From the NCBI GenBank assembly GCA_002428485.1, contig DIWM01000011.1:1-64000 (forward strand): a stretch of 64,000 nt of DNA. The letters run 5' to 3'. The notes beneath the pieces are model-generated. The model ran no database searches. It was not told the origin of the DNA and saw nothing but the letters and a program-made list of their open reading frames with translations. The position numbers and the translations under genes were made by a program. This document shows, piece after piece, positions 1-7,059 of the stretch (within the stretch, counting starts at the first letter, position 1; the number at the start of each line of letters is the position of its first letter). Source of the stretch: Deltaproteobacteria bacterium UBA6106 (GTDB lineage: Bacteria; Desulfobacterota; Syntrophorhabdia; Syntrophorhabdales; Syntrophorhabdaceae).

Positions 1-115
1 TTTGCCTCCTTTTTCATTCTACCTGTAATAATGTATTGCTTGCCGGATAAAGCTACAAGATGTAAAAAGAATATACGGATAATCCAATTTTACAGTGGGG
101 CAACACTGTGGGACA

Positions 116-404
116 ATGCAAAAAACTACTTTATTTCAACAGTTGATTAACACACCCGAGATTCTACAATTACCTTGCTGCTTTGATGCGTTGTCAGCGA
201 AGATTTTAGATCAGGCGGGATTCAAAGTTACCCCGCAGCAAGCTGCGGGGTAACATCCGGATTGAAAATTACCGTCATATCTGTAATGCGGTTGATATTC
301 CCGTTTTTGTCGACATCGATACTGGTTTTGGAGATGTTAATAACACAATCAGAGCTGTACAGGAATGCGAGCGGGCAGGCCAACGTCATATCAATTGCCA
401 GTAA
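116..404 (+). pseudogene. Isocitrate lyase/PEP mutase family pseudogene
   Basis: Two pieces of one ICL/PEPM-superfamily protein are visible. The first (116-230, ATG start) ends with the family's N-terminal signature, CFDALSAKILDQAGFKV. The second, in another frame (264-404), carries the metal-binding strand VDIPVFVDIDTGFGD followed by NNTIRAVQECERAG. About 25 residues expected between them are missing and are replaced by a perfect hairpin (228-253) that brings a stop. Everything after the second piece is lost. Intact members are about 280-300 aa and cleave or form C-C or C-P bonds (methylisocitrate lyase, oxaloacetate decarboxylase, 2,3-dimethylmalate lyase); which one this was cannot be told. 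It lies beside decayed integrase DNA, so it may be wreckage of an older integration. Confidence 0.75.
228..253. repeat. Perfect hairpin within the pseudogene
   Basis: Inverted repeat with 12 bp arms (TTACCCCGCAGC and its complement) around an AA centre. It sits exactly at the junction between the two ICL/PEPM fragments. No T-tract follows, so it resembles a small dispersed palindromic (REP-like) unit more than a terminator. No second copy was seen in this window. Confidence 0.7.
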
Positions 405-640
405 CGTAGGGTATGTACGGAGTCCTGAAGTTCCGGACATGAAGCGAAATATCCGTCCTTATCCTTTTCAACGATTACTGAAAAACGATACACAGACATA
501 TTGAATACCTCTTTTGTGTATTTAACATTTCGTAAGGATGAATTAAACAACTCGCAAAATAAGGTAGTGCTTCCCGTGCAGTTTCTTAGCGCTTTCTCTG
601 GGCTTTATAATAATAATCGTTCGGCGAAAAGCTTCGTCAG

Positions 641-770
641 ACGTGGTGTACCCATTACAACAATTCAGAAGGTATTAGGGCATCAGAGGGCTACTACTAC
701 GGATATTTACCTTAAAAGCATACATGCAAGCTTTGAGAAGGGAACAAATCCTTTAGGGGTGATCAAGTGA
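641..770 (+). pseudogene. 3' fragment of a tyrosine integrase
   Basis: The last 41 or so codons match the C-terminus of the intact integrase at 3543-4499 almost exactly (GVPITTIQKVLGHQRATTTD, then the tail ending in GVIK instead of EAIK). It keeps the catalytic His (LGHQ) and Tyr (DIYLK) but lacks the rest of the protein. DNA upstream (405-640) shows no integrase similarity. The 29 bp after the stop are also identical to those after the intact gene. This is most likely the remnant of an earlier element that used the same tRNA-Arg site. Confidence 0.85.
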
Positions 771-799
771 ATTCCCCACCCAAATTCACCACCCACCTT
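771..799 (+). repeat. 29 bp repeat, copy 1 (int 3' flank)
   Basis: Identical to 4500-4528, directly after the integrase stop codon in both places. It contains two C-rich boxes, TTCCCCACCC and CACCACCCACC. In the intact element this block sits 6 bp from the attachment core; here about 100 bp of unrelated, hairpin-rich DNA (800-899) separates it from the core. Confidence 0.85.
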
Positions 800-899
800 T
801 AAGCCTCCGTATATATTTTGTAGCCCGTTCTCGGGCGAGAGGGGGTGGCTCCGCGGGCTTTGCCCGTGGAGGGGGCGACGCAAGCCCCATTAATTGCAA
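800..899. other. Hairpin-rich insertion before attL
   Basis: This stretch separates the old integrase tail from the attachment core. It contains an 8 bp hairpin (CCGCGGGC-TTT-GCCCGTGG, near 853-871) and a smaller one around CCCGTTCTCGGG. No coding potential was seen. Confidence 0.4.
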
Positions 900-943
900 G
901 CGCGCCTGCCGCGACTCGAACGCGGAACCTACGGATTAGAAGT
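900..943 (+). repeat. att site, left (44 bp direct repeat)
   Basis: Identical to 4535-4578. It corresponds to the anticodon arm, T arm and 3' acceptor half of the minus-strand tRNA-Arg. Identity ends at AGAAGT, after which the sequence departs from the tRNA, so this copy is not a functional tRNA. Confidence 0.9.
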
Positions 944-1049
944 ACCTCCGGTTAGAGCTTATTACCACGTAATATCAATTAGTTACAATTTAGTATCTTC
1001 TGTATCTACAGTCTGTAAAACGTTGATATTCCTTGATCGGTTATTGAAG

Positions 1050-1074
1050 TTCCCACCTAAGTCCCCACCCACCC
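1050..1074 (+). promoter_or_regulatory. C-rich boxes, possible integrase arm sites (left)
   Basis: Contains TTCCCACC and GTCCCCACCCACCC, about 110 bp inside the left core. The same TCCCCACCC wording flanks the right core at 4500-4526, in the same orientation. Tyrosine integrases of this type use arm-type sites near the core; assigning these boxes to that role is inference. Confidence 0.35.
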
Positions 1075-1104
1075 ATTTTAAGGAAGTAAAAACGAAAGAA
1101 TTAA

Positions 1105-1140
1105 AAAGCCACCTGGACTCTTGGCGGGGTCGGTGGCTTT
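1105..1140 (+). terminator. Hairpin upstream of rep
   Basis: A 9 bp stem, AAAGCCACC (1105-1113) with GGTGGCTTT (1132-1140), and an 18 nt loop, followed by CGTCGTTTTT. It fits an intrinsic terminator or attenuator 36 bp before the rep start. The loop holds CTTG, a tetramer found at the nick site of some HUH replicons, so a role in the replication origin is an alternative. Confidence 0.55.
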
Positions 1141-1176
1141 CGTCGTTTTTCCCCAACTCAAACAAGAAGGAGAACT

Positions 1177-2094
1177 ATGGACATTATAGCACCCTATCAG
1201 AATAAATCAACCCCGATATCTAAGAACGTTACCCCCACAACAAAGAGAGACCCCCAAGGCAAAGGCTTGCCGGCGTTAGCCGGACAAGCGTCGCCTGCGC
1301 CTCTCGAATTTGCAGGCGAAATTACTAGACTTGAACGGAGGAAACTTCTCGCTAAACCGTGGATTGACAGGCGTTTATACATGAAGGTACAGAATAGAGT
1401 CACCGTCATGGACTATGGAGAAGGGTATGTAGAGGCAACCTGGGGGAAATCAAACCCGGAAAAGAAGAAATGCGCGGTAAGAGGAAGATCAAAGAACCGG
1501 GAGATCAACAAAGAGAAAAGCAAAAGACAGGCAATGGCAAGCGTAAGGCGTAAGTGCATGGCTGCCGGATTAGATCATCTTGTTACCCTTACCTATCGAG
1601 AGAACATCGTTGACAAAGAAAAGGCCTGGCATCATTTTGAGCAATTCATAAGGTTAGTGCATACCTATTTCCCTGATTGGCTCTATGTCTGCACAAAGGA
1701 GAGACAGGAGCGGGGCGCTATCCACTTCCATATGGGGGTAAAAGGATACCAGGATGTAACATTACTCAGATCATTATGGCGGTGTGTTGCAGGGGATGGG
1801 AATATAGACGTCTCCTATGTAAAGACAAAGAAGGGCGTTCAATGGCAAAGACAGAGGCTTGCTTCCTATCTCGCTAAGTATATCAGCAAAGACATGGAGA
1901 ATGAGCTCAATGAAAGAAGATACCGGGCATCCCTGGGAATAGAGATACCAAAGCAGATAATCTATCTCCATCCAGCTATAAACCCTATGGAGTATGTCAC
2001 ATACAAGATTGAATCACTTGCCGGGCAGGTTGCCTATGTATGGAGTCCAGAGGAAAGCAAAGGCTTATATGGGTGGGCGTGCTCGTGGGGGTAA
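1177..2094 (+). CDS. HUH-family rolling-circle replication initiator (Rep)
   Basis: A 305-aa protein with the three RCR Rep motifs in order: VTLTY (about 136-140), the metal-binding HUH motif HFH within RGAIHFHMGVKG (183-185), and the catalytic Tyr motif SYLAKYISKD (230-239). Such enzymes nick one DNA strand at the double-strand origin, stay linked to the 5' end through tyrosine and start rolling-circle replication. The ATG is preceded by a good ribosome site, AAGAAGGAG. The first 60 residues are low in conserved features and rich in Pro, Thr and Lys. It is the only replication gene of the element, so the excised circle probably replicates by itself. Two tyrosines in motif 3 (YLAKY) leave open which is catalytic. 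Confidence 0.8.
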   Translation: MDIIAPYQNKSTPISKNVTPTTKRDPQGKGLPALAGQASPAPLEFAGEITRLERRKLLAKPWIDRRLYMKVQNRVTVMDYGEGYVEATWGKSNPEKKKCAVRGRSKNREINKEKSKRQAMASVRRKCMAAGLDHLVTLTYRENIVDKEKAWHHFEQFIRLVHTYFPDWLYVCTKERQERGAIHFHMGVKGYQDVTLLRSLWRCVAGDGNIDVSYVKTKKGVQWQRQRLASYLAKYISKDMENELNERRYRASLGIEIPKQIIYLHPAINPMEYVTYKIESLAGQVAYVWSPEESKGLYGWACSWG

Positions 2095-2122
2095 TGTTTA
2101 ATCTATTTGTTAATTTTAATGA

Positions 2123-2857
2123 TTATTTTTTAAAGAAATTAAATATATTGCTGAGAAAAAATATAAAAGTATTCAACAACAATAATAACTGAGTGAATAT
2201 AATAAATTGTTGCCAGAAACATGCAGTAGAAAATGTTCGGCTATCGATACCTTGTGTTGTAAAAACAGATAGTGCGTTAAGAAGATAATTAGAATTAACA
2301 ACGTCAGCGCAATAATAAAAGAACGCGTAACATAAAGAAAGTTCAAGAATACTTTTAAAAGTAAAAATGATTGTTCTTGCTAGGTTCTGTGGTTTTAGGA
2401 TCCCTATTCCTTGTAAAGATGCACTGTAATCTATTACTGTTTTCAAATGCGAAAAAAAAATGGTCAACGTTCGCCAAATTAAGATAATCAAGCACCAAGC
2501 AGGCTTAACTTTAAAAATATATACAGGAACAACATACAGGCCTACAGAAAATAAAAAAGATACTAAGAAATATGTATCTTCATAATTTTTAAAAGAACGA
2601 TTTATTTTCGATGTAAAGATTAATCTTATAATATTTAAGAACGGGTCGAGCGTTAAAAATGCATAATTTAGAAACCAAAGAATAGAACGCATTATATAGG
2701 AGTTCTGCAATTGTAAAATCGATTTTATGGAAATCAACTCTTGGGAAAAAATGTTACAGCAACAATCGTAACGTTTTACGTTGAGAAAACAAAACAAATA
2801 TACAACAAATATCATGTACACAAGTGTTGCTAAAATCAGATAATCAAGTTCTTCCAT
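2123..2857 (-). CDS. Membrane protein of the integrative element
   Basis: A 244-aa, very AT-rich and hydrophobic protein with about five predicted membrane spans (near residues 5-25, 55-80, 95-130, 165-190 and 215-238). It is convergent with rep. The last third, a span (LELSLCYAFFYY), a short loop (ALSVFTTQGID) and a final span, recalls the pore-helix layout of two-TM potassium-channel domains, but the filter signature TxGYGD is absent. I do not recognise a family with confidence. An accessory or exclusion role for the element is possible but untested. Codon use differs strongly from the chromosome. Confidence 0.55.
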   Translation of the reverse strand: MEELDYLILATLVYMIFVVYLFCFLNVKRYDCCCNIFSQELISIKSILQLQNSYIMRSILWFLNYAFLTLDPFLNIIRLIFTSKINRSFKNYEDTYFLVSFLFSVGLYVVPVYIFKVKPAWCLIILIWRTLTIFFSHLKTVIDYSASLQGIGILKPQNLARTIIFTFKSILELSLCYAFFYYCADVVNSNYLLNALSVFTTQGIDSRTFSTACFWQQFIIFTQLLLLLNTFIFFLSNIFNFFKK

Positions 2858-3080
2858 AAGTGTCTACATTAATAATATGACAAGCAAATCCAAAATATCA
2901 ATTATATTCGCTAATTAATATTAATACAGAAAATAATCCTTGACAGAATTTACAAAAAGAAAAGGAATAAATTTATCCCATTTAAATAAATTTAAAAACT
3001 TATTACAATTCCCTTGACAATTTAATTAGTGTCGTCTAATAATACCATAATACGTGTTTTAAAAATGATAAGGAGCTAAC
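2858..3080. other. AT-rich regulatory spacer
   Basis: Divergent region between the membrane protein and the small DNA-binding gene. It contains the strong promoter at 3014-3042 and A/T runs. No RNA gene or coding region was seen. Confidence 0.5.
3014..3042 (+). promoter_or_regulatory. Sigma-70 promoter of the rhh-xis-int operon
   Basis: TTGACA (3014-3019), exactly 17 bp spacer, TAATAA (3037-3042). It lies 39 bp upstream of the first gene of the excision/integration operon. Near-consensus on both boxes. Confidence 0.75.
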
Positions 3081-3386
3081 ATGAGAAAAAAGATTACATT
3101 AACAATCGATAGCGATGTGTATGACGGTCTGGAGGAACTTCCAAGGAAAGTATCGGTATCAGAATTCGTGAATGTAATGTTAAAGGCATATATCGAGATG
3201 TTCAAAAGGGGACATATACCCACACAAAAAGAGACTGACGAATTAGTAGACGAAATAATAAAAGATATGGGCGGGGAAAAATTTAGACAAAGGATGAGAA
3301 ATACCTTTCCCACGCTGGAAAAAGGATTCGAGTTTACAGATTCTTTGAAGGATCTCATAAAAAAATCTCTGAAAAAAAGTAAATGA
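3081..3386 (+). CDS. Small ribbon-helix-helix-like regulator
   Basis: A 101-aa basic protein starting MRKKITLTIDSDVYDGLEEL, a typical beta-strand plus helix opening of ribbon-helix-helix (CopG/Arc-like) proteins, then VSVSEFVNVMLKAYIE as the second helix. The C-terminal half is charged. The start follows a good ribosome site, AAGGAG. It is the first gene of the operon driven from 3014-3042 and overlaps the next gene by 4 bp, so it probably regulates its own promoter and the int genes. The family assignment rests on pattern only. Confidence 0.65.
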   Translation: MRKKITLTIDSDVYDGLEELPRKVSVSEFVNVMLKAYIEMFKRGHIPTQKETDELVDEIIKDMGGEKFRQRMRNTFPTLEKGFEFTDSLKDLIKKSLKKSK

Positions 3387-3721
3387 TGGAAGAGTTTTTA
3401 ACCCCTATCGAAATATCGAGGATCCTCAAAACAAGCCCGGAGTTTGTCTATAAACATGCTAAGGAGTTGGGCGGGATAAAGATAGGGAAACTGGTGCGTT
3501 TCAGCAAAAGTAAATTTCAAACAATAGTGGGGGTCATTAACAATGGCGATCTACAAGCACAAAGGGAAATGGATGTACGATTTTTGGAAGAACGAGGTGA
3601 GGTACAGGAAAGGGGGCTTCCTGGACAAGCAAGAGGCGATCGAGTCAGAGGCCAGGACAAGAAGTACAGCCAGGCTGATAAATATGGACTTCGTGAAATT
3701 ATGCGAAGAACGGTTGGATGA
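3383..3721 (+). CDS. Excisionase-like HTH protein, overlapping int
   Basis: The first 50 residues are a MerR-type helix-turn-helix of the excisionase kind (FLTPIEISRILKTSPEFVYK, then a wing with IKIGKLVRFSKSKF). Excisionases bind and bend the att region and direct the integrase toward excision. The frame stays open for another 60 or so residues inside the integrase gene, a 179 nt overlap; that tail is Arg/Gln-rich and looks like a frame shadow of int rather than a folded domain. Translation is coupled to the upstream gene by an ATGA overlap. Confidence 0.65.
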   Translation: MMEEFLTPIEISRILKTSPEFVYKHAKELGGIKIGKLVRFSKSKFQTIVGVINNGDLQAQREMDVRFLEERGEVQERGLPGQARGDRVRGQDKKYSQADKYGLREIMRRTVG

Positions 3722-4499
3722 TGTCAAGACAAGGAGAAGCAAGCAGTATTTCCGGGAGATGGAGCTCTTCTTTCAAAAGATCACGCCTGTATTTGCACAC
3801 AAAAGAAGAATAGGAAAAGAAGATATCGTGGAATATCTCAATTCAGTTGCACAGAAAAGCTTTGCATTGGCAAATAAGCATCTCAGGTGGCTCAAGGCCC
3901 TCTTTAACCACAAAGAAGGGATTATAAACCCTTGCAATGGAATAGACCCCTACCCTCTCAGAAAGAAAGAAAAGTATATACCGCCTATGGAAGATGTAAA
4001 AAAGGTCTTGAAGGTAGCAACGAAAGAGCAAAGAAATTACCTTCTCACTGCTATTCATACAGCCGGGAGAATACGGGAGATCAACCGACTCAAACCGGAA
4101 GATATACACAAAGATTATAGTTATGTCATTCTCAGGACCCGGAAGGCGAAAAACTCAGACGAGGTGGAAAGGATAGTGCCTGTCAATAAGGTGCTCAAAG
4201 AGGTATTAAAAAAGCTTCCTATGGATGGAGAATACATATTCACGAACAAGAGGACAAAGACTAAATACGACTACAGGGATAAGCTTTTAGCAAGGCTCTG
4301 TGAGAAGGCAGATGTAAGACCTTTCACGTTTCATTGCCTGAGACATCTTTCAGCATCCGTTATGGCAGACGCAGGGGTGCCTATAACAACAATTCAGAAG
4401 GTATTAGGGCATCAGAGGGCTACCACAACGGATATTTACCTGAAAAGCATACACGCGAGTTTTGAGAAGGGAACAAATCCTTTAGAGGCGATTAAGTGA
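3543..4499 (+). CDS. int: Tyrosine recombinase/integrase
   Basis: A 318-aa phage-type integrase. Catalytic residues are all visible: Arg176 (TAGRIREI), Lys near 201-203, His264 and Arg267 (HCLRH), His290 (LGHQ) and nucleophile Tyr299 (DIYLK). A SAM-like core-binding domain spans about 60-140. The ATG is the only reasonable start because a stop lies just upstream in frame at 3525. It ends 36 bp from the attachment core in tRNA-Arg, which it presumably targets. The C-terminal 41 codons are nearly duplicated at 641-770. Confidence 0.92.
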   Translation: MAIYKHKGKWMYDFWKNEVRYRKGGFLDKQEAIESEARTRSTARLINMDFVKLCEERLDDVKTRRSKQYFREMELFFQKITPVFAHKRRIGKEDIVEYLNSVAQKSFALANKHLRWLKALFNHKEGIINPCNGIDPYPLRKKEKYIPPMEDVKKVLKVATKEQRNYLLTAIHTAGRIREINRLKPEDIHKDYSYVILRTRKAKNSDEVERIVPVNKVLKEVLKKLPMDGEYIFTNKRTKTKYDYRDKLLARLCEKADVRPFTFHCLRHLSASVMADAGVPITTIQKVLGHQRATTTDIYLKSIHASFEKGTNPLEAIK

Positions 4500-4528
4500 A
4501 TTCCCCACCCAAATTCACCACCCACCTT
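4500..4528 (+). repeat. 29 bp repeat, copy 2 (int 3' flank)
   Basis: Identical to 771-799. It holds the boxes TTCCCCACCC and CACCACCCACC next to the right core and may be a right-arm integrase binding region (inference). Confidence 0.8.
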
Positions 4529-4534
4529 GTAAAA

Positions 4535-4610
<76 letters not shown>

Positions 4611-4619
4611 GTGGATGTA

Positions 4620-4648
4620 AGTATAACGGTTTTAGGGCGCCTTTTCAA
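4620..4648 (-). promoter_or_regulatory. Promoter of tRNA-Arg
   Basis: On the minus strand: TTGAAA (4648-4643), 17 bp spacer, TATACT (4625-4620), ending 9 bp before the tRNA 5' end. Spacing and boxes are near consensus. Confidence 0.75.
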
Positions 4649-4680
4649 GATAATCATCCGTTAACTACGGCTCATAAAGT

Positions 4681-4985
4681 GAAAAGTAAAAGGCGAGAAA
4701 AGCCGTAATTCGTGAATCGTAATTCGTAATTGGATGAAACCTGTGAAAGGTGAAAGATAAATTATATTCTTAAGGTCGCTACGTCGCTTTGCGCCTCGCA
4801 CCTTGTGCTTTTCCTCTTACGTCTCACGAATTATGAATTACGGTTGTTCTCGCCTCATGGGTGTTCCGCTATGCGCCCTGCGCTTTGCGCTATGCCTTAG
4901 TCCTCTCGCGCCTGACACCTTTCATTTCTATCTCGATATACGATATACGGTCTGTTATACCGCTGCTTTCTTGCTTACCCGCAGA
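4681..4985. repeat. 7 bp-periodic intergenic word array A
   Basis: Non-coding spacer made largely of tandem degenerate heptamers. Clear runs are cgtaatt, cgtgaat, cgtaatt, cgtaatt at 4704-4731; gtgaaag twice at 4743-4756; tcttacg, tctcacg, aattatg, aattacg at 4815-4842; gctatgc, gccctgc, gctttgc, gctatgc at 4868-4895; and cgatata twice at 4934-4947. The words change from run to run but the period stays at 7. Similar arrays occur in five other spacers of the chromosomal part. Confidence 0.8.
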
Positions 4986-5008
4986 TAATCATGTAATATA
5001 AACAGGTT

Positions 5009-5827
5009 ATGAAAAGATCAAGGCGCATATTGCTTATTGTCCTTCTGCTTTTATGCATAATCATTGCCCCCCATCCCGGGATCGGCGCAGATTATCCTTC
5101 CTTTGGAATAATCGGAGACACAAAGATCGGGGTCACCGAGGCAGTCTATAAAAGGTTTCTCAAGAAGATTGAGCAGGAAGGGGTTGACCTTATATTTATC
5201 ACCGGCGACGTCATCGACCGTCCCGGCGCTGTCAAGGAATGGGGAAGGTTCCTCGAGCTTACCGGCACGGCAAGGACGTTCCATATAGCCCCGGGCAATC
5301 ACGATATAAACAGCGCGAAATCGCTGAAGGTCTATGAAAGGATCATCAGAAAACCTCCCTATTACGCCTTTGCCTTCAATGATATCCAGTTCATCATCCT
5401 CTGTACGGAAATCCCCGGCGAAACCAGCAAGGTTACAGGCAAGCAGTTGGATTGGCTCAAAAACACCCTGGAGGAGCCCTTCGCACAAAGGATCGTCTTC
5501 CTCCATAAGCCTCTTTTCCCAACCTCCTTCGGCAGGCGGTACGACCTTGACAGATACCCCGCGGACAGGGATATACTCCACGACCTGTTCGTCAAACACA
5601 ACGTCAAAATCGTTTTCGCCGGCCATGAGCACCTGTACAACAGGAGCGAAAAGGGCGGTATAACATACGTTATCACGGGCGGCGGCGGGGCACGGCTTCT
5701 CACATTTGATGAAGAACATGGCGGTTTCTTTCATTATATTGTTGCAAAAAGGGACAAGGAGGGGTATATTTTCAGCGTTTACGATATCAACAACACGTTA
5801 CGTGACACATTTTATTTGAAACAATGA
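5009..5827 (+). CDS. Exported calcineurin-like metallophosphoesterase
   Basis: 272 aa. The N-terminus (MKRSRRILLIVLLLLCIIIA then PHPGIGA) is a Sec signal peptide, so the enzyme acts in the periplasm or at the membrane. The metal-binding blocks follow in order: GDTKIG, ITGDVIDR, PGNHD, HKPLF and GHEHLYNR. These define a di-metal phosphoesterase of the calcineurin fold. The first block has GDT rather than the usual DxH, so one metal ligand may differ. The substrate cannot be predicted. It stands alone before a short ribosomal-type gene. Confidence 0.8.
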   Translation: MKRSRRILLIVLLLLCIIIAPHPGIGADYPSFGIIGDTKIGVTEAVYKRFLKKIEQEGVDLIFITGDVIDRPGAVKEWGRFLELTGTARTFHIAPGNHDINSAKSLKVYERIIRKPPYYAFAFNDIQFIILCTEIPGETSKVTGKQLDWLKNTLEEPFAQRIVFLHKPLFPTSFGRRYDLDRYPADRDILHDLFVKHNVKIVFAGHEHLYNRSEKGGITYVITGGGGARLLTFDEEHGGFFHYIVAKRDKEGYIFSVYDINNTLRDTFYLKQ

Positions 5828-5836
5828 GGTGAATTG

Positions 5837-5929
5837 ATGGGCAGCGTGATGAAATGGCGCAAGAAAAAGATGAGGAAGCATAAGTATAAAAAACTAAGAA
5901 GAAGAACGAGACATCAGAGGAGAAAGTAA
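5837..5929 (+). CDS. Very basic 30-aa AURKAIP1/COX24-like protein
   Basis: A 30-residue protein, MGSVMKWRKKKMRKHKYKKL followed by RRRTRHQRRK. This matches the tiny, Lys/Arg-rich AURKAIP1/COX24-type family (probable ribosome-associated peptide) found in several bacterial phyla. It starts 9 bp after the phosphoesterase stop with GAGGTGA as ribosome site. Its 3' end overlaps the end of nfo on the other strand by 36 bp. Confidence 0.8.
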   Translation: MGSVMKWRKKKMRKHKYKKLRRRTRHQRRK

Positions 5930-6727
5930 CGAGCGCATAACCTTCATATTCCTGATATCCATTTTGCCCATCTTCGGCGTTTCCATGACGCCCGCGAGAT
6001 GGGCAAATCTTTTATCATTCAAGAGAAGTCTGAAAAATCCGATACCCAGCTCTCCTTTGCCGATATGCCAATGCCTGTCAACCCTGCTCCCGGTGGCAGT
6101 GGAAGAATCGTTGAGATGGAAGAGCATGATCTTCCCTTTGCCGATACTGTTCTCAATGTCGCCTATCAATCCGTTCCATACCCTCTTCCGCCGGATGTCA
6201 TATCCGGACTGGAAGAGATGCGCCGTATCGAGGCATAAAAAGACCTTTTCCTTCCTCTCAACCCTCTCGTATATCCCCGCAAGCTCAGAGATATTCCTTC
6301 CGATGCTTGACCCCTGACCGGATGCATTCTCAAGGAGAATCCGGATATCGAACCTTTCCAGCACCCCGTTGACAGCCTGCGCCGCCATTGCGATCCCCTT
6401 ATCTTTCTCCTCCCTTGAGCCGCAGTGAACGACGATCGCGGGGATGCCAAGCCGGCAGCATAGCCCCGCTTCATGGGCAAAGCCCTTCATGTGCCTTTCG
6501 TCCTCGTCGATCTTCGCGAGGTTCGGCAAATAAGAAAGGTGGGCAAATACGGGGATTTCGGACGACAATCTCTTAAAAGCCTCAACCTCTTCATCCCGCC
6601 ACGACTTCTGCGCCCAGGACCTGGGGTTCTTGACGAATATCTGGACAACCTCGCAGTGCAGCCTCTTCGCCTCTCTGCGGGCTTCATCAAATCCGCCCGC
6701 AATGGATATATGAAAACCGATCTTCAT
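5894..6727 (-). CDS. nfo: Endonuclease IV (AP endonuclease)
   Basis: 277 aa from the start MKIGFHISIAGG (an ATG 24 bp further upstream is possible but lies after a weaker site). Cleaves 5' of abasic sites in base-excision repair. The tri-zinc ligand blocks of the family are present: GFHIS, VVHCGS, LLENASG, CLDTAH, FHLND and the signature DRHWHIGKGELG. Length fits the family. Monocistronic; its terminus overlaps the small basic gene convergently. Confidence 0.93.
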   Translation of the reverse strand: MKIGFHISIAGGFDEARREAKRLHCEVVQIFVKNPRSWAQKSWRDEEVEAFKRLSSEIPVFAHLSYLPNLAKIDEDERHMKGFAHEAGLCCRLGIPAIVVHCGSREEKDKGIAMAAQAVNGVLERFDIRILLENASGQGSSIGRNISELAGIYERVERKEKVFLCLDTAHLFQSGYDIRRKRVWNGLIGDIENSIGKGKIMLFHLNDSSTATGSRVDRHWHIGKGELGIGFFRLLLNDKRFAHLAGVMETPKMGKMDIRNMKVMRSLLSPLMSRSSS

Positions 6728-6751
6728 AATGGTTTTAAACCTTAACATCAC

Positions 6752-7059
6752 ATAATAAGAAATTCAAATTCGAATTTCTAAGCACGCAATTCTAAACAAT
6801 TACCCATGCCGCGCTTCGATCGCAATGACAAAGCGTCGCGCACTGCGGGCTCGCAATGATACGGTTATTTTGTTCAACTGTTTTGATATTAGAACATTGG
6901 ATCATTTGAATTTGTTTAGTGCGTCGATATTCGGATTTAGGATTTACCTCGCACTATCACCCCGCCCTTTTTCACCTAAAGAATATGTTTTAATTACCGA
7001 GAATATAGAAGTAAAGGGCATGGGTTATACGTGAGTTATACAAAAAACTTGCAAATATC
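6752..7059. repeat. 7 bp-periodic intergenic word array B
   Basis: Spacer between nfo and pfk. A run at 6763-6804 reads ttcaaat, tcgaatt, tctaagc, acgcaat, tctaaac, aattacc. A second at 6885-6940 reads gatatta, gaacatt, ggatcat, ttgaatt, tgtttag, tgcgtcg, atattcg, gatttag. It shares words (ttgaatt, tgtttag) with the array at 26.8 kb. No gene was seen. Confidence 0.75.

Noticed and set aside
894..1205. A 103-codon plus-strand frame through the left att site
   Set aside because: It starts in the tRNA fragment and crosses the hairpin and the rep ribosome site; composition is that of non-coding DNA.
2940..2968. A second promoter upstream of the small DNA-binding gene
   Set aside because: A TTGACA is present but no acceptable -10 box lies at the right spacing.
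5051..5734. A 227-codon frame antisense to the phosphoesterase
   Set aside because: Shadow frame without motifs, opposite a clearly recognisable enzyme.
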